The notes beneath the pieces are model-generated. The model was given only the letters and a program-made list of their open reading frames with translations. It had not been told where the DNA came from and made no database searches. From Paraphysomonas bandaiensis (Eukaryota > Chrysophyceae), in the NCBI GenBank assembly GCA_965644295.1, contig CBFFRP010000066.1:186001-250000 (forward strand): 64,000 bases of DNA. Reading direction: 5' to 3'. A program made the translations under genes and the position numbers. Shown in pieces: positions 44,101 through 57,465 of this stretch. Position 1 is the stretch's first letter, and every line of letters begins with the position of its first letter.

Positions 44101-47100
44101 ACAAGACAGCCATCTGGGATCCCTACAGGACAACCGACAATTAACCTGGAAGAGGCAGCGCTGTGTGATTTCATTCAGGCGACTGATGTTACCTCCAAAC
44201 GGTCTGAGTGGACCTGTGCTGATGTGGGGTATAAATGTACTTTCAGTGGAATCACTTGTTCAGGATCGCACATAGTCAAAGTGAGCTTATATAATGTTGG
44301 GATATCAGGATCTCTCCCGCCATCTTTCGGTCATATGACTTCACTTGTTGATCTCCGTCTACATTCTAATTCCTTAACAGGATCTCTCCCGTCCTCTATC
44401 GGTGATATGACTGGATTGACACATTTGAGTATTCGCTCGAACTCTTTCAGCGGTACTCTGCCCTCATCACTGGGTCAGCTGATTTCTCTTGGTGATCTCC
44501 TTTTATATAACAATTTCATAACGGGTACTCTCCCGTCATCATTGGGTCAGATGACTTCTCTTGGTTATCTCAGTCTATCTGGTAATTCCTTAACGGGTCC
44601 TCTCCCCTCGTCATTGGGTCAGCTAACTACTCTCAGTGTTCTCTATCTATATGGTAATTCCTTATCGGGTCCTCTCCCCGACTCTTTTTCCAGTCTAACC
44701 AAATTACAACTTCTAAGGGGTGAGGACAACATGTTCACAGGTGTCTACCCTACCGAGCTATGCACAATGACTCAATTAACAACGTTCTACCTGACACAAA
44801 ACACTTACCATGAATGCTTGAGACCAACATCTGCACCGACTCCTTTCCCTTCAGGACAACCGACAATTAGCCCGGAAAGCTCAGCGCTATGTGATTTCAT
44901 TCAGGCGACTGATGTTACCTCCATACGGTCTGAATGGACCTGTGCTGATGTGGGGAATAAATGCAGTTTCAATGGAATCACCTGTTCAGGATCGCACATT
45001 ACCTCAGTAGACTTACGGAGTGTTGGCATATCAGGGTCTCTCCCGTCCTCTATCGGTGATATGACTGCATTGACATATTTGCATATTCGTTCCAACTATC
45101 TCAACGGTACTCTTCCCTCATCATTGGGTCGGCTGACTTCTCTTAGTTATCTCAACATAGGTAGCAATTCCATAACGGGCCCCCTCCCGTCATCATTGGG
45201 TGATTTGACTGCATTGACATATTTGGATTTTGGTTACAACTCTCTCAACGGTGCTCTGCCCTCATCATTGGGTCAGCTGACTTCTCTTGTTAGTCTCTTT
45301 TTATATGTCAATTCCATAACGGGTCCTCTCCCGTCATCTATGGGTGATATGAATGCATTGACAGTTTTCAGTATTGATTCCAACTCTTTCACCGGTACAC
45401 TACCCTCATCATTGGGTCAGCTGACTTCCCTTGTTAGGTTCTATATAACTGACAATTCCATAACGGGTCCTCTCCCCTCATCTATCAGTGATATGACTGC
45501 ATTGACACTTTTGAATTTTGGTTCCAACTCTCTCAACGGTACTCTGCCCTCATCATTGCGTCAGCTGTCTTCTCTTGGTTATCTCAGTCTATCTGGTAAT
45601 TCCTTAACGGGTCCTCTCCCCTCGACATTGGGTCAGCTAACTACTCTCAGTGTTCTCTATCTATATGGTAATTCCTTATCGGGTCCTCTCCCCGACTCTT
45701 TTTCCAGTCTAACCAAATTACGACTTCTAAGGGGTGAGGACAACATGTTCACAGGTGTATATCCTTCCGAGCTATGCACAATGACTCAATTAACAACGTT
45801 CTACCTGACACAAAACACTTACCATGAATGCTTGAGACCAACATCTGCACCGACTCCTTTCCCTTCAGGACAACCGACAATTAGCCCGGAAAGCTCAGCG
45901 CTATGTGATTTCATTCAGGCGACTGATGTTACCTCCATACGGTCTGAATGGACCTGTGCTGATGTGGGGAATAAATGCAGTTTCAATGGAGTCACCTGTT
46001 CAGGATCGCACATTACCTCAGTAGACTTACGGAGTGTTGGCATATCAGGGTCTCTCCCGTCCTCTATCGGTGATATGACTGCATTGACATATTTGCATAT
46101 TCGTTCCAACTATCTCAACGGTACTCTTCCCTCATCATTGGGTCGGCTGACTTCTCTTAGTTATCTCAACATAGGTAGCAATTCCATAACGGGCCCCCTC
46201 CCGTCATCATTGGGTGATTTGACTGCATTGACATATTTGGATTTTGGTTACAACTCTCTCAACGGTGCTCTGCCCTCATCATTGGGTCAGCTGACTTCTC
46301 TTGTTAGTCTCTTTTTATATGTCAATTCCATAACGGGTCCTCTCCCGTCATCTATGGGTGATATGAATGCATTGACAGTTTTCAGTATTGATTCCAACTC
46401 TTTCACCGGTACACTACCCTCATCATTGGGTCAGCTGACTTCCCTTGTTAGGTTCTATATAACTGACAATTCCATAACGGGTCCTCTCCCCTCATCTATC
46501 AGTGATATGACTGCATTGACACTTTTGAATTTTGGTTCCAACTCTCTCAACGGTACTCTGCCCTCATCATTGCGTCAGCTGTCTTCTCTTGGTTATCTCA
46601 GTCTATCTGGTAATTCCTTAACGGGTCCTCTCCCCTCGACATTGGGTCAGCTAACTACTCTCAGTGTTCTCTATCTATATGGTAATTCCTTATCGGGTCC
46701 TCTCCCCGACTCTTTTTCCAGTCTAACCAAATTACGACTTCTAAGGGGTGAGGACAACATGTTCACAGGTGTATATCCTTCCGAGCTATGCACAATGACT
46801 CAATTAACAACGTTCTACCTGACACAAAACACTTACCATGAATGCTTGAGACCAACATCTGCACCGACTCCTTTCCCTTCAGGACAACCGACAATTAGCC
46901 CGGAAAGCTCAGCGCTATGTGATTTCATTCAGGCGACTGATGTTACCTCCATACGGTCTGAATGGACCTGTGCTGATGTGGGGAATAAATGCAGTTTCAA
47001 TGGAGTCACCTGTTCAGGATCGCACATTACCTCAGTAGACTTACGGAGTGTTGGCATATCAGGGTCTCTCCCGTCCTCTATCGGTGATATGACTGCATTG

Positions 47101-50100
47101 ACATATTTGCATATTCGTTCCAACTATCTCAACGGTACTCTTCCCTCATCATTGGGTCGGCTGACTTCTCTTAGTTATCTCAACATAGGTAGCAATTCCA
47201 TAACGGGCCCCCTCCCGTCATCATTGGGTGATTTGACTGCATTGACATATTTGGATTTTGGTTACAACTCTCTCAGCGGTGCTCTGCCCTCATCATTGGG
47301 TCAGCTGACTTCTCTTGTTAGTCTCTTTTTATATGTCAATTCCATAACGGGTCCTCTCCCGTCATCTATGGGTGATATGAATGCATTGACAGTTTTCAGT
47401 ATTGATTCCAACTCTTTCACCGGTACACTACCCTCATCATTGGGTCAGCTGACTTCCCTTGTTAGGTTCTATATAACTGACAATTCCATAACGGGTCCTC
47501 TCCCCTCATCTATCAGTGATATGACTGCACTGACACTTTTGAATTTTGGTTCCAACTCTCTCAACGGTACTCTGCCCTCATCATTGCGTCAGCTGTCTTC
47601 TCTTGGTTATCTCAGTCTATCTGGTAATTCCTTAACGGGTCCTCTCCCCTCGACATTGGGTCAGCTAACTACTCTCAGTGTTCTCTATCTATATGGTAAT
47701 TCCTTATCGGGTCCTCTCCCCGACTCTTTTTCCAGTCTAACCAAATTACGACTTCTAAGGGGTGAGGACAACATGTTCACAGGTGTATATCCTTCCGAGC
47801 TATGCACAATGACTCAATTAACAACGTTCTACCTGACACAAAACACTTACCATGAATGCTTGAGACCAACATCTGCACCGACTCCTTTCCCTACAAGACA
47901 GCCATCTGGGATCCCTACAGGACAACCGTCAATTAGTGGACAGCCATCTAGTGAGCCATCAGCACTGCCATCATATCAACCCACGGGCGAGCCATCTGGG
48001 ACCCCCACAAGACAGCCATCTGGTGAACCAACAGGTCACCCTTCATGCCAGCCTACAGGTCAGCCATCTGGGATCCCTACAGGCCAGCCGACATATCCAC
48101 CTACAGGACAGCCATCTGGTGAACCTAGTGGACAGCCATCCGGTCAACCCACGAGTGAGCCATCTGGGATCCCTACAGGACAGCCGTCATATCCACCTAC
48201 AGGACAGCCATCTGGTGAACCTAGTGGACAGCCATCTGGTGAACCTAGTGGACAGCCATCCGGTCAACCCACGAGTGAGCCATCTGGGATCCCTACAGGA
48301 CAGCCGTCATATCCACCTACAGGACAGCCATCTGGTGAACCTAGTGGACAGCCATCAAGTCAACCTACAGGACAGCCATCATGTCAACCCACGGGTGAGC
48401 CATCTGGGATTCCTACAAGACATCCATCTGGTGAACCTACAGGGCAACCATCACATCAACCTACAGGACAGCCATCTGGTGAACCTAGTGGACTGCCATC
48501 GAGTCAACCTACGAGTGAGCCATCTGGGATCCCCACAGGACAGCCGTCACATCCTCCTACAGGACAGCCATCTGGTGAACCTAGTGGACTGCCATCACGT
48601 CAACCTACAGGACAGCCATCATGTCAACCCACGGGTGAGCCTTCTGGGATTCCTACAAGACAGCCATCTGGTGAACCTAGTGGACATCCATCTGGTGAAC
48701 CTACAGGGCAACCATCACATCAACCTACAGGACAGCCATCTGGTGAACCTAGTGGACTGCCATCGAGTCAACCTACGAGACAGCCATCAAGTCATCCATC
48801 CCGAATTCCCACAGGACAACCATCTGGCCAACCTACAGGAAAACCGTCATGTCAACCCACAGGTGAGCCATCTGGGCAACCTAGTGGATTGCCATCAGGA
48901 CGCCCTACAAGACAATCATATGGGATCCCAACAGGACAGCCATCTGGGTTATTACATTCGACTTTTCCATCGAAGCATGCTCCTTCAGTTGCACCTTTAC
49001 CTGAGATATTACGTATGGACTGGACTGCGTATCAAGATCGCGTTACACTTTCAATTCAGCTCTCAGACAGAGGCTATGTCTATTGCGCAAGCTATGAATC
49101 TATGGTAATCGTCGACTCTGTAAATTCTGTAATTTCTACAAACAATTTTGACTATGTGGACGACGTTTCTGTCAACGCCTCAATCTCGATAACATCTCTG
49201 ACACCGTCCACGAATTACACCCTTTATTGTGTCACGCAAAACAATGACTTGTTAGCTACCTCGTATGAAGAAATGCTCTCGAGTGCAATCGTTTGGGAAA
49301 CTCTCTGTTGTAAGAGCATATTTGTGGATTTGAATATGCTTGTGCTGCAAGAATATAGTGTGGGCTGGAATATGGTTGCAGTTACCCTTTCGGCAGCTCC
49401 GTCATCTGACAGTGATGTGTGGATATCTGCTGAGGTGTCAAATAGCAGTGGTTCGTACACTGTATCCCCCTTTCTGGATGACACTGTGACTGTTACACAT
49501 TCCTCATGGTCGAAAACACACGTATTCACTGTCGCCAACTGTGCGCCGGGACTGTACACACTACAGGTAACTATGATGGATTTTGCAGTGCAGCAGGAGT
49601 ATGATGTGATCTTCCGAAGTGGGCAGTCGTTCACTGTAGAGCCCTCTGCAGTAGAACCCAGCACCCCGCGTTTAACGTCAGCACAGTTCTCGAAGAGTGG
49701 TGAGTCCGCTGTCCTGAAATTTGATTCACCTACGGACAAGGCGCTATATTCCTCATATTTCAAGTGCTCTCGTCTCCTGGATGTAGCTGGGGCCTCATTG
49801 TCAGACTGCCTTTGGACCTCGGCCATCACACTTACTGTGTATTTCAAAGGGCCTCTTCTTCCTGAAGTGGGTGATAGTGTGGTGCTGCTACCGGGTCAAC
49901 TGCGAGCTCAATGCACCTCCACAACATCAGAGTGTACCGGCTGGGTAACTGTGAACAGAACAGAGATGGTTTTAGTTGCCCCCTACGACCCCATATCACC
50001 CACGCTCGTTGTGACATACCCAAAGGTCTCCGGTCCCTGCGACAGACCTGTGATCGATATTACTGCCTCCTTTGGTTCGGGTGGTCGACCATGGAAACAC

Positions 50101-53100
50101 TTTAACATCACTGTGACCAGTGCTAGCAATACTGTTCATACAGTTCAGAAATGGCTTACAGAGAATTACGTGATTAGCCCACCGCCTGCAGTACCAGCCC
50201 AACTATTTCAAGGCGGTTATAGGTACATCTTTGAGCTATGGCTGTGCAATTTTCTCGGTGAGTGCAGCTCTGCCATAGCTATCATAGAAAGAGTGAATGA
50301 TAGTCTGCCGTATGTTTCTATGGTGGGAAAACTCTCTCGACAGATATTCACTTACACTCCTCTGGCACTGCAGTCAAATGCTTTTCTATCTGAATGCGAC
50401 GGTTCTGCGTCGTATTCCAACTTAATATATGATTGGAAAATATTCGAGGATGAAGTGGAGCACTCTGAGTTAGTGTCGTTGTCGAGTGACCCGAGAAAAT
50501 TTAAGTTACCACCTTATTCTTTGAACGTAAGTTCTGTTTACGAAATAAAGTTAACTGTGGCAAGCTCTCTGTCGGGGTTGTCGTCGTCAGTACTGGTATA
50601 CGTGTCAGTAGTTCAGTCCGATATTGTGGCAATCATTGAGGGAGGATCACAGCAATCATTGCGAATCGGCGGCAGTGTGTTATTGGATGCATCTGGCAGT
50701 TATGATAAAAACATTCCACTCGAATTACGCCCTCCAGCTGAGAGCAGTGGGTTTGAATTCCGTTGGACTTGTATGCAGTTGTTTCCAGCTCTCCTTCTGC
50801 GGTGTGATGATTTGAATATACAATCGAATACTATCACAACTCCACATTTACTACATATATTTACTACGAATATGACAAAGGAGCACTCGGAGTATTCGAT
50901 AAGTGTGGAGGTGCTTAGTATTGCTGACGGCAGGCAAGCAGAGAGCTCAGTGGTTGTACGAGTGACTGAGGCATTGGCTCCGATTGTGACTATAAGCAGG
51001 AGCGGAGCAACGAGTGGTGTCAACCCTTCGTCTTCTCTGGTTTTGCTGGGAACTGTGCAATTAGATGTCCCCCAATCAGCATTTTGGACTATCAACGAGC
51101 CTTCTGTTGCTCTGGCCTCTATCACATCTACGGCGACGTATGTATCACTAGCGAAAGGGCTATACTCCATCAATTTGGTAGTTAGTGCCGGCTCTATTCC
51201 TGGTCGGTCGGTTCCCTATGTGTTTTCACTTACCTGTGGCTCGTCCACAGCATCATTGACAGTGATTTTTAACGCTCCTCCTCAGCCTGGTCAACTTTCA
51301 GTGTTCCCTCCCTCAGGTATAGCGTGGGATACAGTCTATACACTCATTGCGGAGTCTTGGACTGATGAAGACTTGCCATTGTCCTATGTAATGGGTTATT
51401 TGGAGAATGGCCACTATCCGATTGTGAGAAGTCGGTTGGAGACGTCTTATGCTAGCTCCACATTTCCACCTGGGGACAGTATGAATGGATACACATTGTT
51501 GTGTTATGTTCGTGTGCTGGATAGTTTGGATGCAGTTTCTCTGTTGCAGACGTCGGTTGTGGCTCGTTCCAATACAGCCCTCTCGGCAACATTAGCTAGC
51601 GAGAAGTTTCGATTGGAACTAGAATCGAGTGGAAGCAATATTGAGTTGACGAAGCAAATCCTCTCATTGTCTAGTTCTTATCTGAACACCAAGAACTGCT
51701 CCTCAGCACCCAACTGTACCACTTTGAACCGCCACGAGTGTTTTAGTGTTGATCATACATGTGGATCATGCTTGGCTGGGTATGTGGGAGAAGAGGGTGC
51801 ATCTAACCATGGTTGTGTACCAGAAAGCGATTTGTTAACACCTTCTCCAGGTGTGGTTTGTGGCACTGACGATGACTGTAGTGTGTGGGAGTACTGTAAG
51901 ATTACGGAGTCTCCCTCCATTTGTGATTATCGTCGGCAGACATGTACCAGTAACTGCTCGCGTCGAGGCACTTGCATACTTCAGGACAGTGACAGCGGAG
52001 CTGCTGTGACCGAGTGTCTATTGATTGACTCTTCATGTGAGGCGAAGTGTCTATGTGATAAAGGATTCAGTGGCTTGTTTTGTGAGTATACAGCTGAGGA
52101 GGCGAGAGTACGCACTGATATGAGAGAAGCCAATCTGAATGAGTTAGATGGTGTCACTAGAGTGGATGATCCAACTCTGGAGTCGATTTTGGAGTGGCAA
52201 CAAATTTTAGTTACACTTACTACGCAATCCAGTGAACTATCTGAAGTGGGGACAGAGCATGGTCTCAATATTGCTGATGTGATTTTAAGTAATGCTACAG
52301 TGCAAGCGGTGGACACATATGAGGCGTATAGTGACACGCTGACAGCAGTAGATAGCATTGCCACTGTGTCAATGAATATTTTGTTATCCTCATTGGCCTC
52401 GTCGAATATCACTCGTCACCGCAGCCTCCTTTTCAACGAGAGCTCATTCATCGCCTCCCGAGTTGCGTCCGCGCTGGACACGTATGGGTCAGGTGTAAGA
52501 AGATCTCTGATTGAGGGCCAACGCGGGAATCAGATTTTACGTAAGTCATTTCAACAAATCACAGAAGTTTTTTCCTCTTCAGTTAATAGTGAAGATATTT
52601 CAATGGCAGTACCACAGTCATTTGCAAAGACGTCGGCTGGAATACTGCCCTCGTCTCTCCAATTTCGTAGAAACAGTACACGGCACCCCTCGCGTAGTTT
52701 GAAGGTTTCATTGAGTAGTATTCGGTCGAAGCTTTATGACAATGGGAATTACAATTCGGATGTATTGCAATTGGCTATTGATGGCTCGATATACACCAAT
52801 GATTCTTTCAAGATTATTATACGAAATAATAATCCTATCTACTACGGCCGAGTACACGCCAACAATACTACATTTAACGTGACTTGTGATCGTGATGTGT
52901 ACACCACTCACATATTACCCTGTCACCAGTCAGCTGTAAACGTCACTTGTAATGGCACAGCCGCAAAAGTACGGCTACGTTGCCCGGATGTTTTCTCTGC
53001 ACCTCATTGCCGAGTCTTGTCTACCAGAGGAAACTTCAACTGCACTGTTGACTCCTACACTGCGTGGAACACCACATGCTTGTGTCATCTCACTTCATTA

Positions 53101-56100
53101 GGATATCACTTCGGAGGTGATGGACTGTCATCGTATGACACTAATCCTTCTCCCTCTCAGCGACGCGTGGACGAGACAGGGCAAGAGCAGATGATTCTGC
53201 GAGAGTCAGGGTATGTGGAGCTCGTGAGCACATCAGAGTACGTTGCTGGCGACTTTACTGCAACAGTTGTTCTGGCTCAGGAGTTCGATTCACCTGAGGA
53301 CTTGCAAGCAGTACTTTTGGTGGTGTCGTTGTTCGGAACAATTTGGGGCATGGGGTTCCTTGCAATATGTTATATGTTTGCAACGTCAGCGTATGGTTCC
53401 AAAAGTGAGAAGTTAAAACAGTGTGTGACGACCCCGAGTCTTGACCTCAATAGTGCTTCCCCAGATACAATTTCTACAGATTCGATGAAAATGCGTCTTC
53501 ATTCATATGTAAAGGAAGTTTTCCCGGCAGTGTACAACACAAAATCGCCGTGGAGTCGATTGTGGAGAGAGCTTAGGAGCCATCATCGCTACATAGGTTT
53601 ATTTCTCTCGAAAGACTATACGAACACAGTGAACCACAGGATTCGAGTGTTGCTACACCTGTTAACAACACTTTCTATGCTGATGTTTTTCCTGGCGTTG
53701 TTGTATGACTTTGAGGTAATTGCATTAATTATTATCACTCAACAATATTTATAGTATATATTGTTTTACGTAATGCTAATGATGTTCATATAGTACCCCG
53801 AAGACAATGGAAAATGTGAGGCTCATACCACTTCCTCACAATGCGCAACTGAGAAGTCGATGCTAGATTCATCACAGAGAGTGTGTCAGTGGGTTGAAGA
53901 TGATGACACGATCGGGGGATACTCGTGTGTATTTGTTAGCCCTGAGGTTACACTGAAGGTACATAAACTCCCTTTTCCATTTTAGCATTGACCTTTACAT
54001 CTCGTCTATATGTGTTCATTAGGCTATCATGATTGCCTCTGTTATATGCTCCATCTTCAGCATGTTCGGAAATGCAATTGTCGACTTTATATTTGACATT
54101 CTAGCTGCTCCCACTGCATGTTGCTCTAGGCAAAATGCTGCTGAGCAAATAAATGGTCACATCCAACAGCGTGTGGCCCAATTTGGCAGACGAGTGTCGG
54201 CCATAACTACAAATTTATCTGATCAATTTAGGAGTAGTGTGGGGAGGAAGAGAAAAACGTCGTCTTTTATAACAATTGAATCCACACGTCACCTGCCATA
54301 TTCTTGCATTGCTGCCCAGCAATTGGCGTTATCTTCACTTGGCAGTATCGTGGCAGAAGTAAACCCATCCTTACAAACCATTGAGCGTCGTTCCAGTCGT
54401 AGTCAGCGCTTAAGCAGAAATACGGATACACCCCACCCGCAGTCGAGTAATTTCCAGTCCTATTACGCCCTCTGTCCTGTTAGCCGGCGGTCTGAGGAAG
54501 TGGATAAAGTGGCAGCGATTCCGTCTACTATTCTGTCCATCTCAACGGATGATTTATATGCAGACCTGTGCAGCGATATTACGGAGCAAATGAGATACCT
54601 AAGAACCACTAGACAAAAGGATGCATTTATGATGGCCTGGTGGTATGTATAATGTTGTGCTCTTTATTTTGTTGCGTTTAATGTGTTTCTTGCAGCTTAG
54701 AAAGTAATAATCAATTCAAGCCAGAGTATGCGAGTATTATTGAGAAAACACTGAAGGAACACCTTGCGTTTGTAAAGAAGGAAGTGGCTCTCAAGCGGAA
54801 TAAATTGAATCAAATCGAAGACATGCATATTGGTCTGGAGCTGCTCCACATGTTTGTGCTGGATGTCCTCGGTCGAGGTAAAAAGCGTTCATACGTTGCG
54901 CGTGCGATATTGCAATCTTCACCACAATAAATGTGCTTATCTACTTGGTGTGTGTAGCATCACCGGCAGCCAAAATATTTGAGACGAAATCAGAGGAAGA
55001 GTGAGTTGACTATGATACACTAATGAGCCATTGCTGATATCTCATATTTGCTGTGTTGTATTTTTGCAGATTTCGCCACACCTACGTTGTTTCAAAGTTT
55101 GTAAAAGGCATAATGTGGACTTTGGTTGTGCTGTTGAATCTTTGCTTTATATTTTACTCCATGTTACGAGGTCTGCAAAGAGGACTCGAGTGGCAGATTA
55201 TGTTCCTTTTTGCATGCATACTGCAATTTCTATTTGAGATTTTGCTGTATGAGTCGTCTGAAGTTGCCATAATTCATTTTGTCATTCCAAGTTTAGTCCG
55301 ATACGAAGTTATGACTGCTCAAACTGCACTCTACAACGCAATTGAAAGTATCAGCAATATGTCAGAAGAAACAAATGATCTGATACTTGATACGCCTCAG
55401 TATTTGTTTGTATCCGTAAATGTTGCCAAATTTTTCCCTCATCAATTGGAGAGTGCAATTGTACGGTCCTATCACAGCCTTTATCCGGGGGTACTGGCTA
55501 AGAATTGGAAAGACAGGAGAAAATTTTACTGTAGAAGAGGTGCAGTGGTTCCTTCCGGTCGAAATTATACAAGACGTTTCTCTGTGATAGCTGTATTGTC
55601 TCTCTTGGTTCAACAGCTCGGTGCAGTGAGCAGCACTTGGCAGCGCATGATCATTCATCTTCTCCAGCCACTCTTAGCAGTATCTATGATCATGATGTGG
55701 CAATATATGTGGTATCACCCCATATATTTCGTCGTCCTACTGGTACTTGCATTGTATGTGGGATACCGCTATTTCTCCTTGTGGAAAAATCAGGCTGAAG
55801 AACAAAATTCAAATAAAGTCGGTCTATTCCCAGCGTTAGTTTTACCCGATTCATCTGCTTCTGGTGTTCCTGGAGAGGAGGGAACGCATCGTCTGAATAC
55901 TGACAGCATTCTTCTAGCCACGGAAGAGGGACACAGTCCCGGTCACCTCTCCAGTGACCCTATCCATCAGCAGCGACGCATGAACGATTTTCCCTCTATT
56001 TTAGAAGTGGGGCCCGACACCACCATTGGCCCACCTCTATCAACAACTGCACTTGATCCCATTGTTGCTGCTGACACTGATACGGAAGGTGCTGCTGTTG

Positions 56101-56616
56101 CGAATACTTCTTATGGCGATTCTAGTAATTTTCGACCTGCTGAGAAAACCAGCCTCGCACTTCAGAATAATACCGCACCCGATGGTTCCATTGCAATGAG
56201 TAATGTTGCGCATCTTTTAGGTGTGGATTTCTCCTCTGATAGTGAGCTCGAAAGTCCTGACACCACCATTGGCCCACCTCTATCAACAACTGCACTTGAT
56301 CCCATTGTTGTTGCGGACACAGATACCGGAGGTGCTGCTGTTGCGAATACTTCATATGGCGATTCTAGTAATTTTCGACCTGCTGAGAAAACCAGCTTCG
56401 CACTTCAGCATAAAACCGCACCCGATGGTTCCATTGCAATGAGTAATGTTGCGCATATTCTAGGTGTGGATTTCTCCTCTGATAGTGAGCTCGAAAGTCC
56501 TGACATATTCAACGAAGTGTAAGAATGAAAATCTCAAAAATATATTTTGCGATTTTAATAATAATTACTTTTTTATCAGATTTGGTGACGATTACGACAA
56601 CGATTATTCAACTTAA
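41137..56616 (+). CDS. Giant LRR-PSGQP-REJ-GPS seven-membrane-segment receptor-like protein, copy 2 (intact)
   Basis: Seven exons: 41137-53715, 53794-53958, 54023-54642, 54696-54877, 54958-55000, 55070-56518 and 56580-56616. All introns are GT-AG (53-80 nt); the joined frame is 15075 nt, 5024 residues, without interruption. Order: signal peptide [15 protein letters not shown]; eight cap-plus-LRR modules (41226-47925); a ~340-residue [13 protein letters not shown] array (47936-48950); a REJ region ([14 protein letters not shown] near 50030); an EGF-like stretch ([12 protein letters not shown]); GPS CLCHLTS (about 53070-53100) with His-Leu-Thr; then about seven membrane segments, a Cys-containing loop (exon 2) and an acidic cytoplasmic tail with two ~80-residue repeats. 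No PLAT domain or polycystin pore loop is apparent, so this is closer in layout to an adhesion receptor than to polycystin-1. GPS proteins self-cleave into a ligand-binding ectodomain and a membrane part that stay associated. The ligand is unknown; cell or gamete recognition is an inference. Confidence 0.9.
41226..47935 (+). repeat. Eight N-capped LRR modules with 750-bp and 1014-bp tandem amplification
   Basis: Caps ([13 protein letters not shown]) start at about 41230, 41764, 42655, 43405, 44155, 44881, 45895 and 46909. Modules 3-5 are a tandem array with period exactly 750 bp; modules 6-8 are another with period exactly 1014 bp. Within each array the units are almost identical at nucleotide level, differing at a handful of bases (for example ATC/GTC in GITC/GVTC of module 6 against 7 and 8, and AAC/AGC in module 8). 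Modules 1 and 2 are shorter and more diverged. This is recent unequal exchange or gene conversion in the ligand-facing region. Confidence 0.93.
47936..48950 (+). repeat. 12-bp coding minisatellite encoding PSGEPSGQP array, copy 2
   Basis: About 1.0 kb of 12-bp units encoding four-residue steps. It contains a higher-order duplication with units such as [20 protein letters not shown] repeated at about 48170 and 48290 (period 120 bp). It differs in length (one third) and motif mix from copy 1, using PSYP, PSHQ and PSSQ steps that are rare there. A second open frame of 390 codons (47936-49108) is a by-product of the period. Confidence 0.92.
56013..56510 (+). repeat. Two-unit tail repeat in giant gene 2
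   Basis: Two ~240-bp units (PDTTIGPPLSTTALDP ... DFSSDSELES) equivalent to the 219-bp unit of copy 1 but with an added NFRPAEKTS segment. Each ends SSDSELE, an acidic Ser motif of the type phosphorylated by casein kinase 2 (inference). Confidence 0.85.
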
Positions 56617-56710
56617 TTGGATACATTCTGTAGACGGAAAAAATCAAAGCCAACCGAAGTATGCCTATTGTGCGACAGGACTAGTGTGGTATCCAGCGTG
56701 TAGAAGAAAC

Positions 56711-57272
56711 ATAAAATGAGTTATTGATGTTGAGGTATGTGGTATTTGGTAATACAAATTTAGTAACATACTTTTCTGCTTTAGTTTAGTTATGTTGTTC
56801 TATGTATTATGTTGCATGTTCCTAATCCTAATGTATAGAAACTTCTTAAAAGAAGTAATAATAGTCCTGTTTTTAATAAGTAATACCACGAATTTACATC
56901 GTATACAACCGCACTATAACCTCTCTTTATGTACACTCTACAACAAACACTAAAAGATTGGCCAAACCAATTGATCAGGTTTCCTCTTGTCATAAAATGA
57001 GTTATTGATGTTGATGTATGCGGTATTTGGTAATACAAATTTAGTAACATACTTTTCTGCTTTAGTTTAGTTATGTTGTTCTATGTATTATGTTGCATGT
57101 TCCTAATCCTAATGTATAGAAACTTCTTAAAAGAAGTAATAATAGTCCTGTTTTTAATAAGTAATACCACGAATTTACATCGTATACAACCGCACTATAA
57201 CCTCTCTTTATGTACACTCTACAACAAACACTAAAAGATTGGCCAAACCAATTGATCAGGTTTCCTCTTGCC
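56711..57272. repeat. 281-bp perfect-period tandem duplication downstream of giant gene 2
   Basis: Unit 1 (56711-56991) and unit 2 (56992-57272) are essentially identical from ATAAAATGAGTTATTG to CAGGTTTCCTCTTG. Only a few bases differ near the unit starts (GAGGTATGTGG against GATGTATGCGG). The duplicated minus-strand 76- and 86-codon frames are carried by it. The first part of the unit is homologous to the 3' flank of giant gene 1 (about 37460-37500), so the unit begins inside the old 3' end. Confidence 0.93.
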
Positions 57273-57465
57273 ATAGACAAGTTGTAGTACAAAGTTAACA
57301 TTAGTACGATTACTGTCTATACTATTGGAAGATCTCACAATATTTGTGGAGGGTGTTGGAGACGTACCCCTACAAATAAGAAAATTAAATGTAAAGAAGT
57401 TGAGAATTGTTCTTGATATATCATACATACAGCCGTACTGGCTACGATAGTACGATGACCTAGAT
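57273..57465. other. Short spacer, no gene seen
   Basis: AT-rich sequence between the 281-bp duplication and an E1 fragment. Confidence 0.4.

Noticed and set aside
41226-47935. Regularly spaced repeats that might suggest a CRISPR array
   Set aside because: Repeats are long, coding and in frame, with no short direct-repeat/spacer pattern; the genome is eukaryotic.
53716-53760. Stops at 33488 and 53754 as true ends of the receptor frame
   Set aside because: A GT donor precedes them in both genes, and the following exon (YPEDNGKCEAHT) joins in phase with conserved splice sites.
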